Positions 1-10,213 of a stretch of DNA of 28,347 bases are shown piece by piece. Source of the DNA: Chromera velia (lineage: Eukaryota > Sar > Chromeraceae); the NCBI GenBank assembly GCA_018398765.1, contig JAHBMJ010000007.1, positions 31,485 to 59,831 on the forward strand. The letters are read 5' to 3'. The notes beneath the pieces are model-generated. The model saw only the letters and a list, made by a program, of their open reading frames with translations, searched no databases and was not told the origin of the DNA. A program made the position numbers and the translations under genes. Positions within the stretch are counted from its first letter, which is position 1. Each line of letters starts with the position of its first letter.

Positions 1-14
1 GGGGGGGGGGGGGG
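1..14. repeat. poly-G run at window edge
   Basis: Fourteen consecutive G residues open the window. This is typical of a contig edge or sequencing artefact and nothing functional can be read from it. Confidence 0.6.
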
Positions 15-79
15 ATGAGGAAGCCTGCATGCCAATCGAATCAATTCGCCTCAACTTGCCTGATCAACATAATCAACCT

Positions 80-990
80 TCTTAAGACACTCGGCTAGCG
101 CTTTAGAAGCGCTTCTAGGTAAGATATGTAGATATATGTAGCTAAAAACTTAATTATATTTTTTTTTAATTATTTTTTTCAACATTTGCATCTGGCCTAA
201 TACTCAACTTTGAAAAAGCTTATAATTTAGCTATTTTCTAAGCTCCCGACATTAAAAAAAGAAAATCAAAAATCGATTTTATATAGGCAATTACTTTTTT
301 TTTTTTATATGGGTAGCCTAGTCTAGCCTAGTCACTAGGATTATTATCATATTCATATACTGAGTTATACTCTATATAGACTTATGTAGTTAATACAACT
401 TCCCAGATCACTTGTTGTCTTAGTTCCTGCTTCGACTGCTTATCTCATCCCCCCCCCCTAAAGTTGTACATCGTACTTCATCTTTTGCAAAAAAAACAGT
501 GGTGGTCTCTCGGTCTGTTTCAGTCTGATCGGGCTGATTGAACCCCAATACAATCTCGACTTGCTTTAAGTTATCAGTGAGAAAGCCGGATACTAAAAGC
601 TCATGCGTGTCAAACATAAACTCGGGTGGGGTACTATAGTACAGTTTTTTAGATGAGTTTCCCTAGTCCCGGTTGCAAAACATCTCCAGGACTCGTACCG
701 CTGCATCCAACTTCTTCTGTACTATAGGTTGTTTTTTGATGCACAGGAGAGTTAAGATCATCTCTGCAATGTCTTTGGCATGGTTGGGCAGGTTGTGGAA
801 GGTGCTGAAAGGGGGAGGGGGGGCGTCGGGGGCTTTTTTGTTGAGCGTGGTAAGGAGGTACATTTATATACTCATAATATGTATTATCATTATTTTACTA
901 TATATTCTGATAGTCAAGCTTATTATAAATGCAGTTTAAAAAATAAAACAAAGTTTAGTATCATTAAAAATTGTTTTAAAATCCTCTAAA
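80..990. other. AT-rich block without recognisable gene
   Basis: The sequence is clearly more AT-rich than the rest of the window, with runs of T and A around 160-310 and 880-990. It holds a 10-bp tandem duplication at 314-333 (TAGCCTAGTC twice) and a 7-bp hairpin at 97-113 (AGCGCTT, 3-nt loop, AAGCGCT). Open frames here are short and low-complexity. I see no gene. It could be a decayed mobile element or an ordinary intergenic isochore. Confidence 0.5.
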
Positions 991-1060
991 CAATATATAG
1001 ATACTTCATAGTTTTGGAGACCGTTTGGGTGTTGGAGACCATTTCAAAAAATTTTTTTTT

Positions 1061-1226
1061 GAGAGAAAGAAAGAAAGAAAGGAAGGAAGGAAGGAAGGAA
1101 GGAAGAAAGGAAGGAAGGAAAGAAGGAAGGAAGGAAGGAAGCATGGGAAGGGAGGAAACATAGGAAGGGAGGGAAGGGAAGGAAGGGAGGAAGAAGAAAG
1201 GAAGTAAAGAAGGAACGGAAGGCAGC
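1061..1226. repeat. purine microsatellite (GAAA)n/(GGAA)n
   Basis: About 165 nt of almost pure purine on the plus strand, starting as GAAA repeats and continuing as GGAA and AGGG units. It lies in the upstream spacer of the allantoinase gene. Predicted reading frames across it are low-complexity artefacts. Confidence 0.9.
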
Positions 1227-1582
1227 AAAGTCTGTCTCACCAAGTCAAATTTTTGCCTCGCTGTTGTGTGGACGGGGAGAGAGGAAAAGAAAGAGAGGCA
1301 TCGAGTCGGGAAAGGATATACTCACTGCTTGTGCTGTAGAACTGTTGAGGAGAGTCCTTTCGTTATTTGAGGGGCACGTATCATGAGGAGCGAAGTAATT
1401 ATAATACGATCGCTGCTCCATGCGACTTGCTTGAGGGGCACATTTTGGAATTTGGGCGATACCGTGACGGACGGATAGAGACAGAACCGAACCCCCCCCC
1501 CCAAAAAATGAAAAAATGCGTTATGCGGATCCGTGCGATCTCAGGGCCTCAGCAGAGCTGAGCTGCCCCCCGAGGCGACGGG

Positions 1583-1688
1583 CTGCATGCATGGCCGGAT
1601 CGAGATGATCGACGCGCGCGGGAGACGTTTCTCGCGATTTCTCGCGCGCGCTATGCGCGCGAGAAGCTCTTGCATGCATGCGTGCAAG
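1583..1688 (+). promoter_or_regulatory. upstream TGCATGCA cluster with GC hairpin
   Basis: TGCATGCAT at 1584-1592 and TGCATGCATGCG at 1671-1682 flank a perfect inverted repeat, TTCTCGCGCGC (1639-1649) and GCGCGCGAGAA (1655-1665), separated by a 5-nt loop. A second short inverted repeat (CTTGCA 1669-1674 and TGCAAG 1683-1688) encloses the second TGCATG box. The cluster lies 135-240 nt upstream of the chosen allantoinase start. TGCATGC is a known promoter element bound by ApiAP2 factors in apicomplexans. Its use here is inferred, and no TATA-like element is evident. Confidence 0.35.
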
Positions 1689-1820
1689 TGTCTTACACAC
1701 GCGGAATGCACATTGCACAGTTCAATGCACACATTTCGCCTCGCTTAGTATACCCTCGATCGAGATAGAGCCAGACATTCAAGATAGCCTGAACTGGTGA
1801 AAAGGAACGAAAAAACAAGA

Positions 1821-2447
1821 ATGATGCAGAACGCCTGGAGAGGTGCGCTGATCTATCTCTGTGGGCTGGTGTCGGCCTCGGACGAGGTCAGGCGTCTCCT
1901 CTCCCGCAGGGTGCTCCTCCCGAGCGGTTTGACAACTGCCTGCGTTATCGTAAGCCCTCGTACGAACCAAATTTCACAGATAATTGAGGGGCTTGACGCG
2001 TCGTCTGACTGCTGCATTGACGAATGCGATGACTGGGGTGACCTTGTGATCCTTCCGGGCGGGATAGATCCTCATGTGCATGTGAGTGAGCCTGGGCAGA
2101 CCTTTGAGGGCTTCGCCTCTGCCTCAGTTGCCGCCCTTGTCGGTGGAACCACAACCTTCCTCGACATGCCCCTGAACAGCGTACCAGCTTCCACCAGTAT
2201 GCCAGCCTTGGTAGAAAAGTGGAAAGCCATGGCAGCAGCATTCAATGGAGACGGAGACGGGGGCGGAGACGGAGACAATCAAGCTCTCCTGGCAGTGGAT
2301 GTCGGTCTAATTGGGGGAGCGGTGCCAGGAAACTCCGCCCATTTACCCAAGCTGGCGACTGACGGAGGTGTGCTGGCATTCAAGTCATTCATGCTTCCCT
2401 CGCAAAGTGAAGACTTCCCGGGGTCTGATCTTCCCGACTTGAAAGCG
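1821..2447 (+). CDS. allantoinase exon 1
   Basis: Encodes residues 1-209: a signal-like N-terminus, the start of the amidohydrolase barrel, the HxH metal site (H85, H87), DMPLNSVP, a Gly/Asp-rich insert (about residues 143-152) and the lysine (K188) expected to be carboxylated. The donor is GCG|GTAAGT at 2448, phase 0. An upstream in-frame GTG at 1797 was not used because eukaryotic initiation at the ATG at 1821 or 1824 is more likely. Confidence 0.85.
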
Positions 2448-5303
2448 GTAAGTGTAAAGGTCATGTTTTCCTAATTGATCACTCGAAGAGCTCGGTCCGC
2501 CTGTCCGTCTATCTTTCTTGTTTTTATCACGTCTATCGAGAGCGTACTTTTTCAAGAGCGTGGAACCCTTCTCCACGTCTCTCCCCATGATTCCTCTCCC
2601 TCCCTGCCGGTGTCTCCATTGAATTCGCGTCGGCATCCTTGCACAAAGACCACTTTCTCGAGGATGTGGGCTGCCTGCGTGGGTGGATGAAGGAAAAGAA
2701 AGGCGAAGTTTAGCAGTCTCTTGGTTTTTCTGTCTGTAGCTCTGCCTTCACACCCTCCATCCTGCCGGTTTGTCTGTCTCTGCCTGGCTGACTGTCGCTT
2801 CTTTGTGCAGACGTACAGGGTGCTGGCGGATTCCTTCGGTGCTTCTTCTCCCCCTCTGATGTTGCATGCCGAACTCCCCCCAGAGAGATTTCAATTTGAC
2901 CCCTTCGGTTGGTCCCCCCCTCTAGTCCGTCCATCGAGTTGACATAAATAAATAACTAGGTCGTTGTACAGAGGTGGTTTGTTATTGACAGTCGTTCTAC
3001 AGATGTTCGCTGCCGCAAAAGGTATAAGCTGGACATGAGGACGTGTGAAAGAGTCCCTCGGAATATCGGTACATGAAATGAACAAACAAACATGTGCAGG
3101 GGAGTACGATGGAGATGCGCAGAAGTATGCAGACTACGAAAGGAGGAGACCCCCCTCTTGGGAGGTCCGTGAGGCGGGAGGCGGGAGGGTGCATGTGGAT
3201 AGGCTGACCATCATTCAAGGGGAAGGATGAATGGCGATGCGAGCTCGTGGGGGCGCTTGTGTTCGAGCAAATGCAAAAGTGCATGTAGACGTGAGTGAGC
3301 GCTGAGTGAGTGAGTGAGTGAGTGAGTGAGTGGGTGAGTGAGTGGGTGGGTGGGTGAGTGAGTGGGTGAGTGAGTGGGTGGGTGAGTGGGTGGGTGAGTG
3401 GGTGGGTGGGTGAGTGAGTGAGTGAGTGGGTGGGTGGGTGAGTGTTGCATGCCTAGAGGGGGCGGTGACTCACTGCGTGTCATTTGGGAAAACTGTAGTG
3501 CAGATCACCGGGACAATTAATCCAGCCCTGTTTTTTTGTTCTCGCAGGTTGAAGCGATCCATCGGATGACTAAAGTTGTCCTCGGTCAGGCCGTTGTCAG
3601 GGAGCAAGAGGACCTCCGACCTTCAGGTAGTAGTGAGTTGCTGGCAGAGGCTCAGCCTGCCCTTCAGGCTGTCTCTGGGCCCGGCTCCGGCCTCCCCCCT
3701 GTTCACTTTGTCCATCTCTCATCTCCTGAGGCCGTGGATGCTGTGGGTGAGATGCGAGAGACTCTTGCGAAGAGACTGGCTCCGGGGGTCAACGTGACGG
3801 TCACAGGGGAAACGTGTACTCACTACCTTCTGTTCGCATCTGAGGAGATTGGAGACGGGCAGACGTTGTTGAAGTGTGCGCCGCCAATACGGAATTCTAC
3901 CTCCCGCCTCGAGTTGGTGCGCCATCTGTTGCATGGAAATGCCCTTGGGAAAAGTAGTAGGGAGAATGATTCTAGTCATGCGCCTCAGGCCGTAAAAAAA
4001 GATGTTGCTGTGCCGGGAGGGAAGGGGGAGACTGGAGTTCTGACCATGGTGACCTCCGATCATTCACCGGCTGAACTGTGGAGGCGGGCGTCGGGGGATT
4101 TCAAAAAGTCTTGGGGGGGGATTGCGGGATTGCAATATCGTTTGTTTGGTCTGTGGACTTCTTTGGTGAAATTCTCACGTGAGGCCTCGCGTTTGGACTC
4201 TGGGGGTGGAACAAGTAAAGAAAAGGAAGAGGGGGGGGACATGCTGAGTGGGCTCCTTTCTCTTCTTTCGTCTCTCTTCTCGACGGGGGCTGCGGCGGCT
4301 TTCGGGCTCTCAAGTCGGAAGGGAGAAATCCGAGAGGGGATGGACGGGGATCTGATCGTATTCGACCCGGAGCATCGTTGGGAAGGTTCGTCAAGTAAGC
4401 AGACAGACAGGCAGGAGATAGGCAGGCAGGCAGGCAGGGAAAAAATCGGCAGACAGATCAGCTGCCGGAGCTCTGGGTGGGTGGAGAGTCATGGACACCA
4501 TGGGAATGAAACAAAAGGAAGGCAGAGATGTCGTTGCTTTTATGTGGCATGCGCGATTCCTTTTTTTCTTCCTTCTGTGGACTGGTGCACGCAGTGTCTT
4601 CCACAGGGTCCGAAGGCGAGATAAAAACCTTCTCGGACAGCACATGCAAGCACGCCTCCTGATGTGAGTGACTTCGACAGTTTGTGCACGCTGCATTTGA
4701 TGATTCATCCAGTGCGTATGCATGTTTGTTTTGTTGTGATTGCCTGCAGTGGCATCGACAGGGTGTCTCCATAGGCACCCGGAGTCCGGATTCGATGGGA
4801 GGACCTTGAGAGGGGGCGTGGCGGCGGCGTACGTGGGGGGGGGTCTGGTTTTTGCACAGAAGTGTGGGGAGGGCAGCATGGGGAGAGGGAGTGCACGGAC
4901 GCTGGGGAGTGCCAAGACAAGGAGGCCTTGCTTGAAGGAACAGGAGGAAAAAGAAGGTGGAAAAAGTGAATCGGACCAGCGTGCTCTCATTTTGGAGTGT
5001 CCACCAAGTGTGCCTTCGCGTCTTGTAGAGAAAGAGGAGGCTGGGCAGGGGAATTTTCCTATTGTCCAGCAGTGTGTGATCCTCAGGGGTAAAGGCCGTC
5101 TTCTGTTTCGGAATGCGTCTCCTTGCTCTTCATCTTCGTCTTCTGCTCCTCCTTCTGATTGTTTGTCTGTTTCAGTACGACGCGAGACTCCATCTTCACT
5201 GTTGAATGAATACTCTTTCAAAGCTCGAGAGAAACCTGAAAAGGGGTACACTGGTCGTTCACAGCAACAGGAAGATCAACAAGAGAAAAAGGATGAACTG
5301 TAA
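1821..5303 (+). CDS. allantoinase, six exons, predicted ER-resident
   Basis: Allantoinase hydrolyses allantoin to allantoate, a step of purine/ureide breakdown. Exons: 1821-2447, 2811-2907, 2992-3021 (least certain), 3100-3164, 3548-4394 and 4750-5303; their phases fit and give about 739 residues. Amidohydrolase metal ligands are present: H85/H87 (IDPHVHVSEPG), K188 (LAFKSFMLPS), H228 (LMLHAEL), H329 (VHFVHLSS) and D444 (TMVTSDHSP). DMPLNSVP, VPGN and GDFKKSWGGIAGLQ identify allantoinase rather than dihydroorotase or hydantoinase. The first ATGs (1821, 1824) are followed by a hydrophobic stretch (GALIYLCGLVSAS) that resembles a signal peptide, and the protein ends in KDEL. It is longer than the usual 450-510 residues because of inserts and a C-terminal tail of about 150 residues. 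Plant allantoinases are also reported in the ER. Identity is firm; ER location is inferred. Confidence 0.9.
2811..2907 (+). CDS. allantoinase exon 2
   Basis: Follows the acceptor CTTTGTGCAG and encodes TYRVLADSFGASSPPLMLHA and onward, with metal ligand H228. The acceptor and the family match are clear. The donor at 2908 (GTTGGT) is chosen because it leaves the phase needed by the next exon, and it is a weak site. Confidence 0.75.
2992..3021 (+). CDS. allantoinase exon 3, tentative 30-nt exon
   Basis: A 30-nt exon between TTGACAG and GTATAAG would encode VLQMFAAAK and joins both neighbours in frame. A shorter version starting at 3003 after CTACAG is possible if exon 2 ends in phase 0. The family varies in this loop, so homology does not decide. 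Confidence 0.4.
3100..3164 (+). CDS. allantoinase exon 4
   Basis: Acceptor ATGTGCAG, donor GAG|GTCCGT. It encodes EYDGDAQKYADYERRRPPSW plus Glu. The Y..Y..RPP.WE signature followed by VEAI in the next exon is the conserved allantoinase segment after the HAE motif, which fixes both splice sites. Confidence 0.85.
3303..3442. repeat. (TGAG)n/(TGGG)n microsatellite in intron 4
   Basis: About 140 nt of mixed GAGT and GGGT tetranucleotides inside the allantoinase intron 3165-3547. The minus-strand frame across it reads as Thr/His/Pro repeats and is not a gene. Confidence 0.9.
3548..4394 (+). CDS. allantoinase exon 5
   Basis: Starts after TTCTCGCAG with VEAIHRMTKVV and carries H329, ETCTHYLLFA, LKCAPPIRN, the catalytic SDHSP (D444), WGGIAGLQ and the RKGEIREGMDGDLIVFDPE end of the barrel. 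It contains family-atypical inserts rich in Ser/Lys/Gly, about residues 409-434 and again after SREASRLDS. The donor is TCAA|GTAAGC at 4395. Confidence 0.9.
4399..4440. repeat. (CAGA)n/(GGCA)n repeat in intron 5
   Basis: A short tetranucleotide tract just inside the 5' end of the allantoinase intron 4395-4749. The plus-strand frame runs into it only as intron read-through. Confidence 0.8.
4750..5303 (+). CDS. allantoinase exon 6 with novel tail and KDEL end
   Basis: After TGCCTGCAG the frame encodes HRHPESGFDGRTLRGGVAAA and then YVGGGLVFAQ, the normal C-terminal strand of allantoinases. It continues for about 150 residues that I do not recognise: charged segments, a Ser-rich run (CSSSSSSAPPS) and a Gln/Glu/Lys-rich end. 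The last four codons before TAA encode KDEL. Phase from exon 5 (1 nt left, 2 nt needed) fits. Confidence 0.85.
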
Positions 5304-6491
5304 ACAATACGCTTCTAGATCATAAACCCGTCTGGACATGAATCTTCCAGTGCAGGTTCACTTGAGAAGCTCAGACTAGGGCTGAGGTCATAGAAAAATA
5401 TAGAGAAAGCTTCAGGATACATTTCACCGGAAATTTTAATTTTTATAATGTTTCATGCAGTCCTTTCTGTTATGTGCTGGGTTGTCCTTTTCTTGATCGT
5501 GATTAGTGAACGCTTTTCAAATCAAAAACGAAAAAAGGTTGTATGTAATTTCAGTGATACTTAGAGTGATACGTATCGGCTAAATATCTAGCTAATTAAA
5601 TTTTCGGAGTTTAGTTAGTTTTAACAACCATGTTACAACATACCGTTTAGCATACCGTTTTACAAAATATCTAATAATTCTAAGCTGCCTCCAAGCCTGT
5701 CTTCGGGTAGCGATTCTACTAGCGAAGCCAGCTACTAGTAGTGATTCATTGATCCATTGAATCCGATTCATTCAGGCATAACAGACTATATTCTTTAGTA
5801 TTCTTTAATTAACTAATATCTAACGAACTATAATAATTAATTTTTTATGTAATCTTTGAAACTAGAGGTGAAAAAGATAGGGAAAAAGTTTTTATAGAAG
5901 AATAGAGGAACTAATTTACAATCTGACAATTCGAGTCAAATGACAATTAATCTAAGTAACGATTAATAAAAGTCCTAGTAAAAGTCGGGACTCGCATTAC
6001 AGACAAAATTATATAAAATCTAGTACAAAATGAATTATTTTAGTACCTTTGTATTACAGTTAGCTTTTTTTTTCTAATTTCACTGAATTTGTTTATTAAG
6101 AAAACAAATAATAAAGAATAATGAACAATTATGACTAGATCGAATTATAAAGATCTTTCAGATTTCAGTTATATTTTTTCAATGTTTTATAATACAACTT
6201 GGTCCCTTAGATTTTTAATTAGTTGAAACGTTTATCAATATTTTCAAACTGTTGTTATTACTTGTTAATTTGAATGATAGTACAACATTTGCACTTTGTT
6301 GAGAAATCTGTTTATAGGGATATAAAGAAGGTCAAGACCTCCTCATCCATTGATGGCTTCAAATCTTTTGAAGTTGCATTTACGGAAATTGAGTCAATTG
6401 AGTGTTGTAGCATAACTATAGGCGGTTTTCTACCGTTTTCTACAAGCAGTTGTGACATTTTCTCCATCAATGTGTGGAGCATTCTGCCAAA
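5304..6491. other. AT-rich convergent intergenic spacer
   Basis: Strongly AT-rich sequence between the 3' ends of the two convergent genes. It contains a short direct repeat (CATACCGTTT at about 5639-5662) and a TACTAGTA palindrome near 5733. A 74-codon frame at 6274-6498 lacks any recognisable feature. I see no gene, tRNA or clear transposon end. Confidence 0.5.
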
Positions 6492-6798
6492 TCAGTGACG
6501 GTGGCTGTTTGGAAGACCCGATGACATCCAGCTGATTCGGCCGTCTCTCTCTGCTGGGTTGACCTTGATCATGTCTTCGGTGGCCGACGCGCGATCACTT
6601 TCATTCTGGGGGAGGGGATTCGAGCCTGGAGCGTCCGCACCTGCGTCGCTCGAGTCTTCATCCTGGAGTAGTTTTTTGTCTGCTTCCGCCGTCCCCGTTG
6701 GAACGTCGTTGTGGGGCAGGGTGTGTTCGATGAGTCGGGGGTAAGCCGCCTGGTCCATCAACGAGTCTCCATCCGCCTCAATTTGGGCAACCACTTCG
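6492..6798 (-). CDS. terminal exon of minus-strand locus
   Basis: Acceptor TATGCTGTAG, then EVVAQIEADGDSLMDQAAYP and onward for 102 codons to TGA. The product is acidic with many Asp/Glu/Ser/Ala and no known domain. It needs a 2-nt carry-over from the preceding exon, which I could not place with confidence. Confidence 0.6.
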
Positions 6799-8675
6799 CT
6801 ACAGCATAAAGGCGGGGAAAGACATAGACACATGCAATCTTGAGGTGGCTGTTGCTTTTATAAGCGCCATTTGAAGTAGATGAATGTCTGGCAGCATGTT
6901 TCTCTTCTTTCTGGAAGCACGGCCGAGACGGATACAGACCGACCATGCATCGTAAAATAGCGAAAAAACAGTGAACCAGAAAGGAGATGAAAAGACAGAG
7001 GGGGTGTGCGAGTTTTGGGCAGTGACGTTGTTTTTCTCTTTCTTTTATTTCCCACGATGAAGTGTGTCATGGTGTATTTGCGGGAATGCGAGGGAGGACT
7101 GCACAGTAGATGCAAAGAGTGCATCTCTTGTGCAAACTCCCCCTAGGAAAATACAGACGCACAAGCAGCTTCCAACATTTCAAGTTTGTGAATTGCTGCG
7201 CTATAAAAACAGCATGAAAGGAGGGCATGAGCTCTGACTCGTCCAGACGCGGCCTTCAGAAGGAGATGGAATTTCATTCGTGCGCACGCAGCAATATAAT
7301 AACAAAATCTAGAATGCGATTGGGGGCTGCTCGCTTGTTCGATTCTACTCACCCGATCATGTTGATGGGTCTGCACGCGCATTGACACACGAAGAGATCT
7401 CATGCAGAGAATAACAAACATTCGTGCACGAACAACGAAGGATACCAGCGGATTCAAGCTGGTAGACATATGAGACTTGACAGGCAAATTGTGAGAATTT
7501 CGTTTTACTATTTGGATTGAAAGAGCAGGAAGGAAGGAAGGAAGGAAGGATCACTTCCGTACATGCATGGTATGTAAAGGAGGCAGTCAGAATCTTTGAC
7601 TGAGGTTCAAAAGCAGAGCATCGAACTGTGACCACTTCTGGTCGCTCAATTATGAGAGAGGATCGCATGATTGTTTCCGACCTTTCTCCAGAGTAGCAAC
7701 AGGTACTGAAACGTTCTGATGCGAAGCCCTTTAAGAAAGGCAGGAAGGATGACGCAAAAAAACATTCACACACATCACAAACACACCCACAGACATACAC
7801 ATGCACACTCACACAAACACAGAGCAAGCCCGCACGCACACAAGCACGCACATGTTAGGATACTCTTTTTCTGGCACAGAAAAAGTTCTCTGTCACGCCT
7901 CAGCTGACACTGTCTTGTCGTCTTTTGCGGCGAACGTGGCGGCATCAAGATCAGCAACGGAGGAGATGAAGTCGCCTCTGCAAAAAGATAGACAGAGAAT
8001 CCGACAATTAAGGGTACAGCTATATACACGTATATACACGGCAGCAAGACAAAGAGACAAAGAAGAGAGGACGGATGAGTCGCAGAGAGAGAGCGAAGGG
8101 GAAATACAGAAAGTGAGAGAGATACAAGAATAGGCGAGAGACGATGGAGAGAAGGATGGTGGGAGAAAGAGCAAGAGAGAGAAGAAAGGAACAGGAGAGA
8201 GGAGGGGCGCGCAAAATCAAAAGAAATATCACAGAGTCAAGACAGAGAGAGGATAAGGCAGACAGTGTCAACTTACAGCCGCTGTTTCCGAGAAAAGGTG
8301 TCGAAGTCGAGATCCTTGGGCTCGGCACTGCATGCAAAAGAGATGTTATGACAAGGGATCTCAGCTTTCAAGGGCGAGAGAACAAAAAGCGGGCACCCAC
8401 GTCTGTGTCTTCCGACGATGCTCACCGGTCTCTCTCTTTCTCTTTCCCTTTGCTCAAGCAAAGACAAGAGGCAGAATGAGCTGGAACAAAAACAAGCAAA
8501 GCGCAATGAGTCAGATTCGAAGGAAATCTGTGTGCTCCACTTTGAGCTGAAAGCGCCACTCTGAGATGAAACCCTCAAAAGAGCCGCTACTGATTTCAGC
8601 AGGAATGAAGTGTGGGGGTAGATGTGCATTGAAAGGTGAAAACACGACAACGTTTCGATTTGAGAGCGTGCAGAT

Positions 8676-8714
<39 letters not shown>

Positions 8715-8955
8715 AACAAACAAACAGACAGACAGATAGACAGACAGACAGACAGACACATTTAGGGACCTACTCAATAAAGAAGGTTCAAAAGGAGTGA
8801 CCACAAATCAGTCGACAAGGGTGAATTGACACAGAGAAAAACAAACGGGTAGCAAACAGACGATTCAAGCATGTCACACGTCTCTCTCTCTGAATGACTG
8901 ACTCAACGTAAAAAGGGATGTTCCTGCACACAAACACACACACACGCACAATCAC

Positions 8956-8997
<42 letters not shown>

Positions 8998-9712
8998 GGA
9001 AGAGGAGGAGGAAGTACAGGAAGAAGGTTTCTGAAATCCAGACAGGACTGCACGCACGCCCATCAAATCCTTATGGACGGCCTTCATTCGACCTCTTTCT
9101 TTGTTCCTCTTCCTTCTTCTGCTTCTTTGCCCTTTCGGTTCCCCAAAATTCCCTTTCGGTTTCTCAAGATTCCCTTCTGCATCCTTCCCATCGGCTTGTC
9201 TCTTTCTGGCTCTGCTCTGGACGTGCAGAGAAAATGAAATTCAAGGAGTCAGAGATCTTGCACAACAGCGGATCAACACAAAAGAGAGAGCGAAGACATG
9301 CGTCTTGATCATCCCCGCTTCTTTCCTCTGTTGTATTGGACTGACTGCCATCTTTTTCGGAGGGCCTCCAGACGACTGCAAACAAGCAAGCAAGACAGAA
9401 AGAAACAAAGAAAGAAAGAAAAAAAGAAACAAAGAAATTGAAAAAAATGAATTCAACTGTACCTGATCGAAAAGGCTCCCCAGGACTCTACGTACGCCAG
9501 CCAAAATGGTGTTTTGTTTCTTCGATTCATGGTTCGGAACGCCAAGAAATTGTTCCATCCGAAGCACATCGTTCTCATCACAGCTGCTTGGAAACAATTG
9601 ATGTTTTACATTTCTTTCTCCAGAGCACCTCGGGGCATCTCGGGGAGGCACATTTTTTCTCAATCTTTCCAGCAGCTGGGAGAAATCGTGAGCGAAAGAA
9701 AGAAAGAAAAAG

Positions 9713-9753
<41 letters not shown>

Positions 9754-10040
9754 AGGAAAGAAACACAGGAGCCAGAAAAGGAAGCAGGGACATGCAGAGA
9801 GATTACCACATTTCCACACAGTCAGGTTTCATCGATCGGCCGTTTTCGATTATGTTTGATTTGGGGCACAAACCCAGAAGAGCAAATCCACGTATTTATT
9901 TCCCTTTCGAAATTGATAGGCAAGCCCCATATTTCTTTCGACTGACGGGCCATTCTCTACGTTCCCGCCGTGGATTCGTTTCTCTCTGCAGACACATTGA
10001 CATTGTGGTGTGTGCACACGAGAGACAAAGTGTGTGTGTA

Positions 10041-10086
<46 letters not shown>

Positions 10087-10096
10087 GGAGAGAGAA

Positions 10097-10133
<37 letters not shown>

Positions 10134-10180
10134 CAAACACAAACACACACAAACACACACAAACACACACACACACACAC

Positions 10181-10213
<33 letters not shown>

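Noticed and set aside
1821-5303. Dihydroorotase or hydantoinase for the plus-strand gene
   Set aside because: The HxH, Lys, His and Asp ligands are shared by the superfamily, but DMPLNSVP, VPGN, RPPSWEVEAI and GDFKKSWGGIAGLQ are allantoinase features.
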